NCBI RefSeq assembly: GCF_002215215.1
Contig: NZ_CP018632.1
Location: 7,064,501-7,128,500, forward strand
Direction of reading: 5' to 3'
Origin: Granulosicoccus antarcticus IMCC3135
Lineage (GTDB): Bacteria; Pseudomonadota; Gammaproteobacteria; Granulosicoccales; Granulosicoccaceae
DNA: 64,000 nt
Of the stretch, positions 25,600 through 34,983 are shown piece after piece. Position 1 is the first letter of the stretch; each line of letters begins with the position of its first letter. Below the pieces are notes generated by a model, which saw nothing but the letters and a program-made list of their open reading frames with translations, made no database searches and had not been told where the DNA came from. Made by a program: the position numbers and the translations under genes.

Positions 25600-25646
25600 A
25601 CCACCGAGCCCGTCAACCATCCACTTGAAAACGAGGATATCACCAC

Positions 25647-26663
25647 ATGTCATATACGGACCGTTCACTCATGAAAAAAAACACAATCCCCTTTAGCGCA
25701 ACTTTGACCCTAATCGCAGGACTACTGAGCGCAGGCACCATACAGGCTGCCGAATTTGAAATACGCCTGGGTCACGTCACATCCGACAAGGAGCCCGTAC
25801 AGCAGGCTATTGAAGAGTTTGCCGCCAACGTCGAAGAGCGCAGTGAAGGTCGTGTCGATATCAAGATTTTCGCCAATGGCCTGTTGGGTACCAACCCCGA
25901 AGTCTATGAGCAGGTTCGCGCCGGTGCTCCCATCATCACGGTCTCCGACCCAGGCTACCTGAGTGACTTTGTCGCTGATTTCGGTGTGCTTGGCGGACCG
26001 TATCTGATGGATGATCCCATGCAGTTTGCCAAACTCGAAGGCACCGAACTGTATGACAACATGAAGTCACGCCTGCGAGACGAGGCCGATATCGAGTTGC
26101 TGGCAATGAACTGGCTGTTCGGCTCTCGTCATCTGATTGCGGACAAGCCCGTCAGCAACCCTGAGGACATTGCCGGCATGACAGTGCGTACACCGCCCAA
26201 CGCCATGTGGGTCAAGACTTTCGAAGCCATGGGTGCACGCCCCACGCAACTACCATGGACAGAAGTGTATTCAGGACTGTCTGCAGGGGTTGTTGATGCA
26301 GCCGAGGCACCTCTGCCCTCAATCTACGGGGCCAAGCTCCACGAAGTCAAGAAGGTCATTTCTCTGACCGGACACTTCAAGGGCTTCACCGGACTCGTCA
26401 TCAATGCCGACTATTTCAGTAACCTTCCTGAAGACATTCAGACCATTCTGAGTGAAGAGGCACTGGCTGCCGGCAAATTCATGACCAGTCTGATGATTGA
26501 ATCTCAGGAAGAATGGATTGCCAAGCTTGAAGCCGAAGGCGTGACGTTCAACCGGGATGTGAATACTGCAGCATTTCAGAAAAAGACTGCATCCGTCTAC
26601 AAGGAGTTTCCAGCCTGGTCTGACGGCCTCTACGACAACGTGCGCGCCATTCTGGACAACTAG
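25647..26663 (+). CDS. TRAP transporter solute-binding protein (DctP family)
   Basis: A 338-residue periplasmic binding protein that captures an organic acid and delivers it to DctQM. A signal peptide ends at about IQAAEF; the mature part carries DctP landmarks IRLGHVTSDKEPVQQAIEEF, the carboxylate-binding region ADKPVSNPEDIAGMTVRTPPN (Arg ~180) and PWTEVYSGLSAGVVDAAEAPL. ATG 25647 has AGGA upstream; a second in-frame ATG at 25671 starts directly at the Lys-rich part of the signal peptide and is also possible. It belongs to the SDR operon. Confidence 0.93.
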   Translation: MSYTDRSLMKKNTIPFSATLTLIAGLLSAGTIQAAEFEIRLGHVTSDKEPVQQAIEEFAANVEERSEGRVDIKIFANGLLGTNPEVYEQVRAGAPIITVSDPGYLSDFVADFGVLGGPYLMDDPMQFAKLEGTELYDNMKSRLRDEADIELLAMNWLFGSRHLIADKPVSNPEDIAGMTVRTPPNAMWVKTFEAMGARPTQLPWTEVYSGLSAGVVDAAEAPLPSIYGAKLHEVKKVISLTGHFKGFTGLVINADYFSNLPEDIQTILSEEALAAGKFMTSLMIESQEEWIAKLEAEGVTFNRDVNTAAFQKKTASVYKEFPAWSDGLYDNVRAILDN

Positions 26664-26717
26664 ATTCAAAGCCCTTCAAAGCCCTTCAAACCATCTTCGT
26701 CAAATCCTGTCTCATCG

Positions 26718-27227
26718 GTGATTATCCGCATGCAACGTCTCATACGCGTATTACTTACCTTGGAAACCACAGTGGCAGGTGTCGCTACTGCCGGTGTTGT
26801 GCTATGCGTGATATGGGGGGTATTCACTCGCTACATTACGGCCCAACCGGCAGTCTGGACGGCGGAGCTCTCGGGCATTCTATTCACCTGGATAGTCTTC
26901 CTGGGCGCTACCGCCGCCTTTCATGATGATCAACATATCCGTGTCAGCCTGCTGGTTGATATTTTGCCCATCAGGGCACGACGGGTCATACGCGTTCTGG
27001 TAGATCTACTCATGATCGCCTTCCTCATCTACGCCGCCTGGCTCAGCTACCTCATGATGCTCAAAGGTGCAACACGTCCTTCACCCATCCTGCGTATTCC
27101 CTTTTCTCTGGTCTATCTGGCACCTCTGCTCGGTTTCGGACTAATGGCCTTCAACGCCCTACTTCGACTGGTCGGCCTGGTTCCCGATATCAACAACTCT
27201 GACGCCGGCTCGGAAGGTGCACTATGA
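26718..27227 (+). CDS. TRAP transporter small permease (DctQ family)
   Basis: A 169-residue inner-membrane protein with four hydrophobic helices and the DctQ pattern AELSGILFTWIVFLGATAAFHDDQHIRV (about residues 50-77). It forms the membrane complex with DctM. The start is GTG 26718 or ATG 26730. Its 3' end overlaps the DctM start by 4 bp, so the two are translationally coupled. Confidence 0.9.
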   Translation: MIIRMQRLIRVLLTLETTVAGVATAGVVLCVIWGVFTRYITAQPAVWTAELSGILFTWIVFLGATAAFHDDQHIRVSLLVDILPIRARRVIRVLVDLLMIAFLIYAAWLSYLMMLKGATRPSPILRIPFSLVYLAPLLGFGLMAFNALLRLVGLVPDINNSDAGSEGAL

Positions 27228-28504
27228 GCGAATTTTTTCCGATTTTTGCTCTATTACTGGGAATAGCCATCGGCATGCCGGTCGCATTTGCCATAGCGGC
27301 TGCCGGCTTGCTTTTCTTCGTATTCTCTGGCGCCATGCCCAGTGAAGTATTCGTGCAGCGCCTCGTTTCGGTCACTCATTCATTTCCCTTGCTGGCTGTT
27401 CCTCTATTTATCATGACCGGTGTTGTCATGAATTTTGCGGGAATCACACAACGCATGATGAACTTTGCCGAGTCTCTGACTGGACACTGGGTAGGTGGTC
27501 TTGCTCAAGTCAACGTCATGCTCAGCACACTACTGGGCGGTGTCGCTGGCTCGGCCAATGCCGACGCTGCCATGCAGTCCAAGATATTGGTACCCGAAAT
27601 GACTCGCCGAGGTTACGACCCGGCATTCTCCTCTGCTGTCACAGCTGCATCATCGGTCATCAGTGTCATCATTCCTCCGGGCATCGGTCTGATCATCTAT
27701 GGCTTTATGGGTGACGTATCCATCGGCCGTCTGTTTCTTGCCGGTATCGTGCCCGGATTGATGCTCTGCATGTTGATGATGCTGACCGTTGGCCTGATCG
27801 CCAAACGAGCGAAGCTTGAACCTGCCTACGCGCATCGTGCCACAGGCCGTGAGCGCCTGCGGGCTTTGCGTGGCGCCTCTCTGGCTTTGATGGTTCCTTT
27901 CGGCATTGTGATCGGTATCCGCTTCGGCTTTTTCACACCGACAGAAGCCGGCGCCATGGCCGTTCTGTTTTCGACCATCGTCGGCTTGATATACCGAGAA
28001 CTTCACTGGCGCGACATTCAACCCATTTTGCAGCAGACCATCCAGGCAACAGCCATTGTGCTGCTCATCATCTGTGCCGCGAACGCCTTTGGCTTCTATA
28101 TGACCTGGGAAGAAATACCCAAGCGAGTAGCCGATGGCATGCTGGCTCTGAGCCAGAACCCCTACATACTATTGCTATTGATCAACCTGTTGCTCATTGG
28201 CGTCGGCATGTTCGTCGAAGGTACCGCCGCACTGATCATACTGGCACCGATACTGGTACCTGTTGTCATTCAGGTGGGAATTGATCCCGTGCATTTTGGC
28301 ATCGTCATGGTGCTGAACCTTACTATTGCAGGTGTGACCCCTCCTTTGGGAACCCTGATGTTCACAACCTGTGCCATAACCGGTGTCTCAATCGGCAATT
28401 TCATTCGAGCAGCCGTACCGTTTTATATCATGCTGTTTCTTGCCTTGATGATTCTGACCTTTGTACCTGCTGTCTCACTCTGGCTGCCCGATCTCTGGAT
28501 GTGA
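27224..28504 (+). CDS. TRAP transporter large permease (DctM family)
   Basis: A 426-residue permease with about 12 transmembrane segments, the sodium-driven transport subunit. Typical stretches are PLFIMTGVVMNFAGI, GGVAGSANADAAMQSKIL, VISVIIPPGIGLIIYG, FVEGTAALIILAPILVPV and VMVLNLTIAGVTPPLGTLMF. Together with DctP and DctQ it makes a complete TRAP system. The ATG overlaps the dctQ stop. Confidence 0.94.
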   Translation: MSEFFPIFALLLGIAIGMPVAFAIAAAGLLFFVFSGAMPSEVFVQRLVSVTHSFPLLAVPLFIMTGVVMNFAGITQRMMNFAESLTGHWVGGLAQVNVMLSTLLGGVAGSANADAAMQSKILVPEMTRRGYDPAFSSAVTAASSVISVIIPPGIGLIIYGFMGDVSIGRLFLAGIVPGLMLCMLMMLTVGLIAKRAKLEPAYAHRATGRERLRALRGASLALMVPFGIVIGIRFGFFTPTEAGAMAVLFSTIVGLIYRELHWRDIQPILQQTIQATAIVLLIICAANAFGFYMTWEEIPKRVADGMLALSQNPYILLLLINLLLIGVGMFVEGTAALIILAPILVPVVIQVGIDPVHFGIVMVLNLTIAGVTPPLGTLMFTTCAITGVSIGNFIRAAVPFYIMLFLALMILTFVPAVSLWLPDLWM

Positions 28505-28559
28505 CAGTTCAACAAATAGTACGCCAGCACAGACCATTGTCACTTATGAGGAAACACGC

Positions 28560-29312
28560 TTGAATACTGAAGACGGTACCGTCCGTATCGAACGCCATGG
28601 CCCTGTCGCCGAGATCGTGATCGACAGACCGGCCAAGCACAATGCACTGACACCTGCCATGTATCGCGGCATCGGTGCCGCCTGCGATGAGGCGAATCAG
28701 AATGATGACATTCATGTCGTTGTATTCAGCGGCGCCGGTGAACGTGCATTCTGCGCAGGCTCCGACATCAGCGCGCTCGAAGGCTACGAAGATTTCTGGG
28801 CCTGGCGCAATCGCTACGATTACATTCCACCAATCAGGGCATTGCGCAAACCGGCGATTGCAGCAGTCAAGGGCTGGGCACTGGGTGGTGGTCTGGAAAT
28901 CGCCCTGGCCTGCGATATTCGCGTGGTAGCTCGTAACTCGGTATTCTCGGCACCAGAAGTGACACTGGGCTGGAATGGCGCAGGCGGTGCAGCTCAACAT
29001 CTCACCAGAATGTGCGGCTATGGCCAGGCCATGAAGATTCTGCTCACCGGCGATCGCTTCGATGCTGAAGAGGCTCACCGCATCGGTATGGTCGAATGGC
29101 TGGTTGAAGTCGGTGAAGAGCGTAACAAAGCCCTCGAAGTGGCCGCGCAAATTGCGGGCAATTCCAATATTGCTACCCAAGCTGTCAAAGCTGCCGTACG
29201 CAGTGCACTGGAAGGCGGTGTTGATGCCGGTCTTCGCATGGAGAACGAACTCATGTCACTGTGTTTCGCCAAGCGAGAACTGGCGAAAAAGAACCAGCAG
29301 GAGAACTCATGA
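28560..29312 (+). CDS. Enoyl-CoA hydratase/isomerase family protein
   Basis: A 250-residue crotonase-fold enzyme acting on CoA thioesters. The oxyanion-hole segment ERAFCAGSDISAL, GGGLEIALACDIR and APEVTLGW carry both glutamates used by classic enoyl-CoA hydratases. The frame is open back to 28461, inside dctM; a TTG at 28560 preceded by GAGGAAA is the most likely start, since the upstream residues do not resemble the family. With the CaiB-type transferases across the divergent region it points to a CoA-thioester pathway for the imported substrate. The following gene overlaps by 4 bp. Confidence 0.85.
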   Translation: MNTEDGTVRIERHGPVAEIVIDRPAKHNALTPAMYRGIGAACDEANQNDDIHVVVFSGAGERAFCAGSDISALEGYEDFWAWRNRYDYIPPIRALRKPAIAAVKGWALGGGLEIALACDIRVVARNSVFSAPEVTLGWNGAGGAAQHLTRMCGYGQAMKILLTGDRFDAEEAHRIGMVEWLVEVGEERNKALEVAAQIAGNSNIATQAVKAAVRSALEGGVDAGLRMENELMSLCFAKRELAKKNQQENS

Positions 29313-30499
29313 GCGCACAATTTACCGGTTTGACCTGGGATCATCCGCGCGGCTACGATGCTCTGGCGCAATCTGCCGAGCGAGTCAATCATGGCCTCAC
29401 AACCCCACTAATCCACTGGAACAAGCAACCTCTGGAAGGATTTGAAAGCGCGCCGATCGCAGAGCTGGCAGCAGCAAACGATCTATTGGTACTTGATCAC
29501 CCGCACCTGGGAGAAGCTGTCGCCAGTGGCTGCCTCATACCGCTGGACGAACTCTACAGTGTCGAACAGATACAATCCTGGTCCAGTCACTGTGTCGGCA
29601 ATTCTCTGAACTCCTATCAGATGGATGGAAAAACCTGGGCTTTGCCTCTGGACGTGGCAACTCAGGTTATTGCCCGACGAGCAGACCGGATTAGCGAAGC
29701 ACCTCAGAACTGGGCCAGCATTGAAGCATTATCCAGGGATCTGCCGGTCGCACTGTCGCTGGCAGGCCCGCATGCCATTCTTAACGTGATGTCCATTGCC
29801 GCGGCCAGTGGAGCACTACCAGGTGGTGTACATTTTCTTCCCGATGACGCCCTCCGGCAGGGCCTGGAATTGATGCAACGCCTGTATGACAGACGCCCTG
29901 CAGGAAGTGAAACCCTTAACCCCATAGCGCTGCTGGACTCCATGTCACATTGCGATGACATTGCTCTGGTCCCGTTGATATTCGGTTATGTCACCTATTC
30001 GATACCTGATCGCTATCCGCATCATGTCGCATTTTCTGACTCTGTCCTCATGCCATCTGCAGAGACGAAAGCCGGTTCGAACAGCCGATTTCACGGTGTA
30101 CTGGGCGGCACCGGCATTGGCTTCTCCACCCGCTCCATCCCCTCTGCGGCCCTGCTGAGCCATATTGCCGATCTGCTGTCCCCTGCCTGTCAGCAGGAGC
30201 TGTTTCCAGAATTTGGCGGACAACCCTCGCTGCGCAGCGCCTGGCAGAATGAAAACGTCAATCGCTCCATGGGCAATTTTTATCTGGACTGTCTGGCCAG
30301 CGCCGAGGCTCCCTTGCTCAGACCGCGATTCGACGGCTACATCGCCTTTCAGTCTGCAGCAGCACAGACTGTTCGAGACTGCCTGGCCGGCATTCATACC
30401 ATCGATGATTCAATCAAAGGCATACGCCAACTCTGGACTCAAGCACGGTCCGAGGCACGGGGTAATCTTGATGATCGTTACATTATCAGGGAGAACTAG
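29309..30499 (+). CDS. Solute-binding-like protein without signal peptide
   Basis: A 396-residue protein with the layout of a family 1 extracellular solute-binding protein (hinge stretches LLVLDHPHLGEAVASGCLIPLDEL, KTWALPLDVATQVIARR and GVLGGTGIGFSTRS), but it begins MSAQFTGLTWDHPRGYDAL with no signal peptide or lipobox, so it should stay in the cytoplasm. ATG 29309 overlaps the enoyl-CoA hydratase stop (ATGA), which fixes the start and the operon membership. Proteins of this type recur in operons with CaiB and enoyl-CoA hydratase genes, but I know of no assigned function. A cytoplasmic ligand-binding or enzyme role is inferred. Confidence 0.7.
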   Translation: MSAQFTGLTWDHPRGYDALAQSAERVNHGLTTPLIHWNKQPLEGFESAPIAELAAANDLLVLDHPHLGEAVASGCLIPLDELYSVEQIQSWSSHCVGNSLNSYQMDGKTWALPLDVATQVIARRADRISEAPQNWASIEALSRDLPVALSLAGPHAILNVMSIAAASGALPGGVHFLPDDALRQGLELMQRLYDRRPAGSETLNPIALLDSMSHCDDIALVPLIFGYVTYSIPDRYPHHVAFSDSVLMPSAETKAGSNSRFHGVLGGTGIGFSTRSIPSAALLSHIADLLSPACQQELFPEFGGQPSLRSAWQNENVNRSMGNFYLDCLASAEAPLLRPRFDGYIAFQSAAAQTVRDCLAGIHTIDDSIKGIRQLWTQARSEARGNLDDRYIIREN

Positions 30500-30514
30500 T
30501 TGTATTACGATCCC

Positions 30515-31522
30515 TTAGCCTTCCAGCCTGGCTGCATGCATCGACTGCAGCAGCTGACTCTGTCGTCTGGCGGAGACACGATCAACCACGACGGCCGCCA
30601 GTAGAACCGTGCCTCGCACAATGTCGTAGATATAGGGCGAGGCGTTGAGTAGATTCAGGCCATTGTCGATCAGCACCAGAAAGAATGCACCGAAAACACT
30701 ACCCACAACCGTACCACTGCCCCCGGTAAGCTTAGTGCCACCTAGAATCACGGCGGCGATAACAGTAAACTCGATACCAATACCAATTCCGGACTGCAAC
30801 CCTCCGACCCTGGCAAGAAGTATCAAGGCTGCTACGCCGGTGACGAAACCACCGATGGCATACACAAGAATTGTCACAGAGCTACTCGGCAGATTGGACT
30901 CACGCGCCGAACGTGCTGAACTACCCATGGCACGGGTATAGACACCCAGGCGTGTGTGGTTCAGAAGATACACACCAGCCACGAAGATGATGAACAGCAG
31001 GATGATGGGCACGGGCACACCGTATAGTCGGCCATTACCCAGAAAGCCCATTTCTCGCGGAACCGGAATATTTTGCGCACCGGTCATGTGAATGGCCATA
31101 CCGCGATAGATCGAATAGGTTGCAAGTGTTGTTATCAATGGCGATATTCGGAAGCGGATGACCAACAGTCCGTTAATGCCTCCTAGCAGAGTTGCACAAG
31201 CGATGGCTGCGGAGAATGCCAGCAGATAGCTCTGTGTCTCCAACATGAGCTGTGCAAACAGCGCCGATGTAAAAAACAAGATGGCTCCCATCGAGATGTC
31301 GATGCCTGCCGTGATAATGATGAATGTCATGCCGATGGCCATGATCGCAGTCACTCCTGACTGGACAAGCATGGATTGGAAGTTCGACAGGCTGAGAAAG
31401 ACTGGTGACACCAGCGCCAGCAATGCAGCGAACAGAATATTAGCAATGGCAATCGGAAGCCATTTTTGCCGGGTAAACAAGGTACGGATAGTATTGTTCA
31501 TTGCTTCATGCTGCCTTGTCAC
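30515..31522 (-). CDS. Sugar ABC transporter permease (RbsC family), second permease
   Basis: A 335-residue inner-membrane permease with eight to ten hydrophobic segments and RbsC/XylH-type stretches: GMTFIIITAGIDISMGAIL, GGINGLLVIRFRISPLITTLATYSIYRGMA and IEFTVIAAVILGGTKLTGGSGTVVGSVFGAFFLVLIDNGLNLL. It is the last gene of the four-gene importer operon, overlapping the ATPase gene by 17 bp, and is convergent to the solute-binding-like gene. Two non-identical permeases in one operon suggest a heterodimeric channel. Confidence 0.92.
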   Translation of the reverse strand: MTRQHEAMNNTIRTLFTRQKWLPIAIANILFAALLALVSPVFLSLSNFQSMLVQSGVTAIMAIGMTFIIITAGIDISMGAILFFTSALFAQLMLETQSYLLAFSAAIACATLLGGINGLLVIRFRISPLITTLATYSIYRGMAIHMTGAQNIPVPREMGFLGNGRLYGVPVPIILLFIIFVAGVYLLNHTRLGVYTRAMGSSARSARESNLPSSSVTILVYAIGGFVTGVAALILLARVGGLQSGIGIGIEFTVIAAVILGGTKLTGGSGTVVGSVFGAFFLVLIDNGLNLLNASPYIYDIVRGTVLLAAVVVDRVSARRQSQLLQSMHAARLEG

Positions 31523-33011
31523 CCGCGCTGGCCGCCAGGGAGATTATTTTCACTGAATCAAATTCTTCACGGCTGAACTGACCCACAATACGTCCCCTGC
31601 GCATCACCAGTATCCGGTGCGACAGATGCAACAGTTCCGGCAGATCAGAAGACACGACAACAACGGCAGCCCCTTTTCGAGCAAGATCCTTTACTCGGTT
31701 GTGAATATCAAATTTGGCACCGATATCAACACCCTTGGTCGGCTCATCGAGCACCAGGACTTCAGGCTCCGTTGCCATCCAGCGACTCAGCAAGACTTTC
31801 TGTTGATTACCACCACTAAGCGCATCCGTTCTGACATTGATATGGGGAATGGCTATGCCCATTTGCGCCACCATCGTCTGAGCCGATTTTCGCTCACCAG
31901 AAAAACCTAGCCTCAACAGTCCTCGTTTGATGAACTTATGAATGGCAGCCGCTGACAAATTTTCCCTCACGGGACGATTCAGAAACAATCCATTGGTGCG
32001 TCGATCTTCAGGCAGGTAACAGGCATGCAGTTGTTTCATGCTCGCCACCGACCTGTCGGGCACCGGCTTACCGTGTACAAAGACCTTGCCACTGGCAGAG
32101 CGCAATCCGAAGATAGCTTCAGCCACTTCAGTACGACCAGCGCCCATCAGGCCCGCAATGCCCAGTATCTCGCCCTGCTGCACGGCAAACGATATTTCCC
32201 TGAAATCCACCGAGGATAGATTTTCCACACGCAGTGCTTCAGACGCCCCGGAGAAGGGTTCGATGTCTTCATGGATGGCTTCGAACGAGCGCCCCACCAT
32301 CAGCTCTTCCAGTTGGCGTTGCGACACCTCAGCCAGTTGACCGCTGGCCACCTGCTCACCATCGCGCAGTACAATATAGCTATCGCAGACTCGGTATATT
32401 TCCTCCAGAAAATGCGAAATGAATATGATGGCAATACCACGACTACGCAGCTTGTCCAGAATCACGAACAGCTTTTCGCGCTCCACCGCCGTCAGTGAGG
32501 TGGTTGGCTCGTCCAGAATCAGAACCCGGTCGGCGTGCAGCAATGCTTTGCCTATCTCAACGATCTGCTGTTTGCCCGCGCCCAACGAATCTACGCTTGC
32601 CTGAGGGTCTATTTCGATTCCCAGAAAATCCAGTTGCTCGCGCGCAATCTTTTCCATTTCCCGCCAGTCAATTCGCATTGCTGATCCTGGCAAGGCGCTG
32701 ATGCACATGTTCTCTGCCACCGTCAGAGAACCAAACAGGCTCAGCTCCTGGTGGACGGCAGAAATACCATGGGCGTGCCCCTCGTTGCGTTCGACAAGCT
32801 GACCGTCCACGAAAATCTGACCGTCTGTTGGCTCCAGTAAGCCACACAGCATGTTCTTGGTCGTGGATTTACCTGCTCCATTTTCTCCAACCAGCCCCAC
32901 AACCTGACCGGGAAACAGATCAAATGAGACTCCATCAACTACGGTTTTTCCGGAAAACGATTTCTTCAGCCCTCGAAACGATAGCAGTGGCGTTGCATTA
33001 TCCTTGTTCAA
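31506..33011 (-). CDS. Sugar ABC transporter ATPase (RbsA/XylG family)
   Basis: A 501-residue protein with two fused nucleotide-binding domains. First domain: Walker A GENGAGKST (around 40-48), signature LGAGKQQIVEIGKAL, Walker B VLILDEPTTSL. Second domain: degenerate Walker A GLMGAGRTE, signature LSGGNQQKVLLSRW, Walker B VLVLDEPTKGVD. This asymmetry is usual in the ribose/xylose/galactose import family. It lies between the two permease genes, 0 bp after the first. Confidence 0.94.
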   Translation of the reverse strand: MNKDNATPLLSFRGLKKSFSGKTVVDGVSFDLFPGQVVGLVGENGAGKSTTKNMLCGLLEPTDGQIFVDGQLVERNEGHAHGISAVHQELSLFGSLTVAENMCISALPGSAMRIDWREMEKIAREQLDFLGIEIDPQASVDSLGAGKQQIVEIGKALLHADRVLILDEPTTSLTAVEREKLFVILDKLRSRGIAIIFISHFLEEIYRVCDSYIVLRDGEQVASGQLAEVSQRQLEELMVGRSFEAIHEDIEPFSGASEALRVENLSSVDFREISFAVQQGEILGIAGLMGAGRTEVAEAIFGLRSASGKVFVHGKPVPDRSVASMKQLHACYLPEDRRTNGLFLNRPVRENLSAAAIHKFIKRGLLRLGFSGERKSAQTMVAQMGIAIPHINVRTDALSGGNQQKVLLSRWMATEPEVLVLDEPTKGVDIGAKFDIHNRVKDLARKGAAVVVVSSDLPELLHLSHRILVMRRGRIVGQFSREEFDSVKIISLAASAGDKAA

Positions 33012-33974
33012 CTAGGACCTCCGGGCACTGAGTTTCATGGAAAGCCAGGTACCAAAGAATATCAATAGCCCCTGAATGATCAGCTGGTCATAAAATGGAA
33101 TCCCCATCAGATTCAGGCCACTGATCAGCACTGCCAATAATGCAACTCCAAGCACCGTGCGGGCAATCGAACCATCGCCACCTTCCATGGTCGTACCTCC
33201 CAGCACCACAGCTCCGATGACAATCAGCAACAATGTATCGCCAACTCCCGGTATGGCATTGCCCAAGGTGGCAATACTGATGAAACCAGCGATACCACCC
33301 AGCAAACCTGACACCGCATAAACACTGACCTCGGTAAACCGGACATTAATACCCGAGTAGCGAGCCGCGTTACGATTACTACCAATCAGCATCACTCGTC
33401 GCCCCCAGTCAGTCTGGGTCATCGCCACTATGCAAACTCCCACGACCACCAGACCAACCCAGGTGACCGCAGGAATGCCGGCGATGGTCAGAAAACCAAA
33501 ATCGATCATCGAATAAGGTGTTCCCTGCACAGCGATACCTTTGGACAGAACGAAAGCAATACCTCTGGCAATCAACTGAGTCGCCATGGTCGTGATGAAA
33601 GGCGTCAGTCCCAATACACCGATGAGAAGACCATTGACCAGACCAAAAACCAACCCCACTGCCAACGCTGCAAGTGCTCCCAGCGTGACGCTGCCGGTTG
33701 CAGCCATCACTAGACCAGAGGTGACCGCACTGACACTGATCACGGTAGAGATCGACAAATCGATACCCCCCATCAGGAAAACCAGGGTCATTCCAATTGA
33801 CGCAATCAGCACGACCGAGTTTGCAGTCAGCAGGGCTTCGATATTCCCCGACGTCATGAAATAGGGAGAAAACAGGGAAAAAGCAACAAACAGTGCGATC
33901 AGCACTGGAGCCACGGGGTAGGAACGAACAGAATCTGACAGTGTCTTTATCATTTCAATTAGCTTCCGCTGCAA
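33012..33974 (-). CDS. Sugar ABC transporter permease (RbsC family), first permease
   Basis: A 320-residue permease of the same family as the one at 30515-31522, with GMTLVFLMGGIDLSISTVISVSAVTSGLV, GLVNGLLIGVLGLTPFITTMATQLIARGIA and LLIVIGAVVLGGTTMEGGDGSIARTVLGVALLAVLISGLNL. It follows the binding-protein gene by 55 bp and abuts the ATPase gene. Confidence 0.92.
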   Translation of the reverse strand: MQRKLIEMIKTLSDSVRSYPVAPVLIALFVAFSLFSPYFMTSGNIEALLTANSVVLIASIGMTLVFLMGGIDLSISTVISVSAVTSGLVMAATGSVTLGALAALAVGLVFGLVNGLLIGVLGLTPFITTMATQLIARGIAFVLSKGIAVQGTPYSMIDFGFLTIAGIPAVTWVGLVVVGVCIVAMTQTDWGRRVMLIGSNRNAARYSGINVRFTEVSVYAVSGLLGGIAGFISIATLGNAIPGVGDTLLLIVIGAVVLGGTTMEGGDGSIARTVLGVALLAVLISGLNLMGIPFYDQLIIQGLLIFFGTWLSMKLSARRS

Positions 33975-34029
33975 CAGACCGGGAAGCGCCCAGCGCTACC
34001 CAGCCTGTTACACACTTGATGAGCAAAGA

Positions 34030-34983
34030 CTATTTGGCGCCCCAGATCGTGGCTTTGTTCGCCTCGATGTCGTCAGTGGTATAAAAATTTCCGCTGATGA
34101 CATTCACTCGATCCACGCTCTCGCCATTCATCAGGCGTGTTGCCAGATCAACAGCGGTTTGACCGGTTGCACTCAGATCCATGACAACAATGCCGTCAGC
34201 CGTACCATTGAGAACAGCTTGATATCCGTCATTGGAACCGTTGACGCCGGTTATGACCACATGGCCTTCTTCGCCAACCTTCGCAAGCTTGCCCAGATCA
34301 GTCAGTACGGTTTCCACTGAAGGGATATGCGTGTCTGTAGCGGCATAGACCGCATGCACCTCTGGATTGGCCTGAAAAGCATTCTGAGCACCTGAGAGAG
34401 CACGTGCAGAATCCCAATCGGTTGGCACTTCCACCAGCTTTACATTCTCCAGATCCGCAAGCTCCTCACGAAACCCCTTGCTTCGATCGATGCCGTTCTG
34501 GTCATTCAAGGCGCCAATCAGCTCGACAATGACTTTCTCACCAGCTACATCTTTTAGCTGTTCAGCAGTGTAAGCACCCGCCAGGCGACCATCAGATAGA
34601 GAGTCGGGCCCTACAAATGCTGCCACCACCCGGCTGTTTGGTAAATCGCGATCATAGGCGACGACCGGAATACCAGCACGTTCTGCGGCGATAAGCGCAC
34701 GTTCGATCGTGTTCTGATCGACTGCGCAGACCAGAATGGCATCGACACCTTGCGTTATCAGCGACTGAATCTGCTGATTCTGTGTCTGGGCATCACCATC
34801 GGCAACCAGCTCGACAAGCTCATAGCCACGCTGTTGTGCTTCGGCCTTGATGGCATTGTTGACACCGACACGACTTTCAAACAACTGGTCGACAGAGAGC
34901 CCCAATGTGATTTTGTCCTGGGCCATAGCCCCGGAAACTACGGTCATTGCGAAGGCAAAGAACAAGGATAGTAAGACTTTCAT
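34030..34983 (-). CDS. Sugar ABC transporter substrate-binding protein (RbsB-like)
   Basis: A 317-residue periplasmic binding protein of the ribose/LacI-like fold. Signal peptide residues 1-20 (ending GAMA), then KITLGLSVDQLFESRVGVNNAIKAEAQQRGYELVE, SLITQGVDAILVCAVDQNTIERAL, AAERAGIPVVAYDRDL and VYAATDTHIPSVETVL. The frame is open to 35091; ATG 34983 is preferred because AAGGAA precedes it and a normal signal peptide follows. First gene of the importer operon. The sugar cannot be deduced. Confidence 0.92.
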   Translation of the reverse strand: MKVLLSLFFAFAMTVVSGAMAQDKITLGLSVDQLFESRVGVNNAIKAEAQQRGYELVELVADGDAQTQNQQIQSLITQGVDAILVCAVDQNTIERALIAAERAGIPVVAYDRDLPNSRVVAAFVGPDSLSDGRLAGAYTAEQLKDVAGEKVIVELIGALNDQNGIDRSKGFREELADLENVKLVEVPTDWDSARALSGAQNAFQANPEVHAVYAATDTHIPSVETVLTDLGKLAKVGEEGHVVITGVNGSNDGYQAVLNGTADGIVVMDLSATGQTAVDLATRLMNGESVDRVNVISGNFYTTDDIEANKATIWGAK

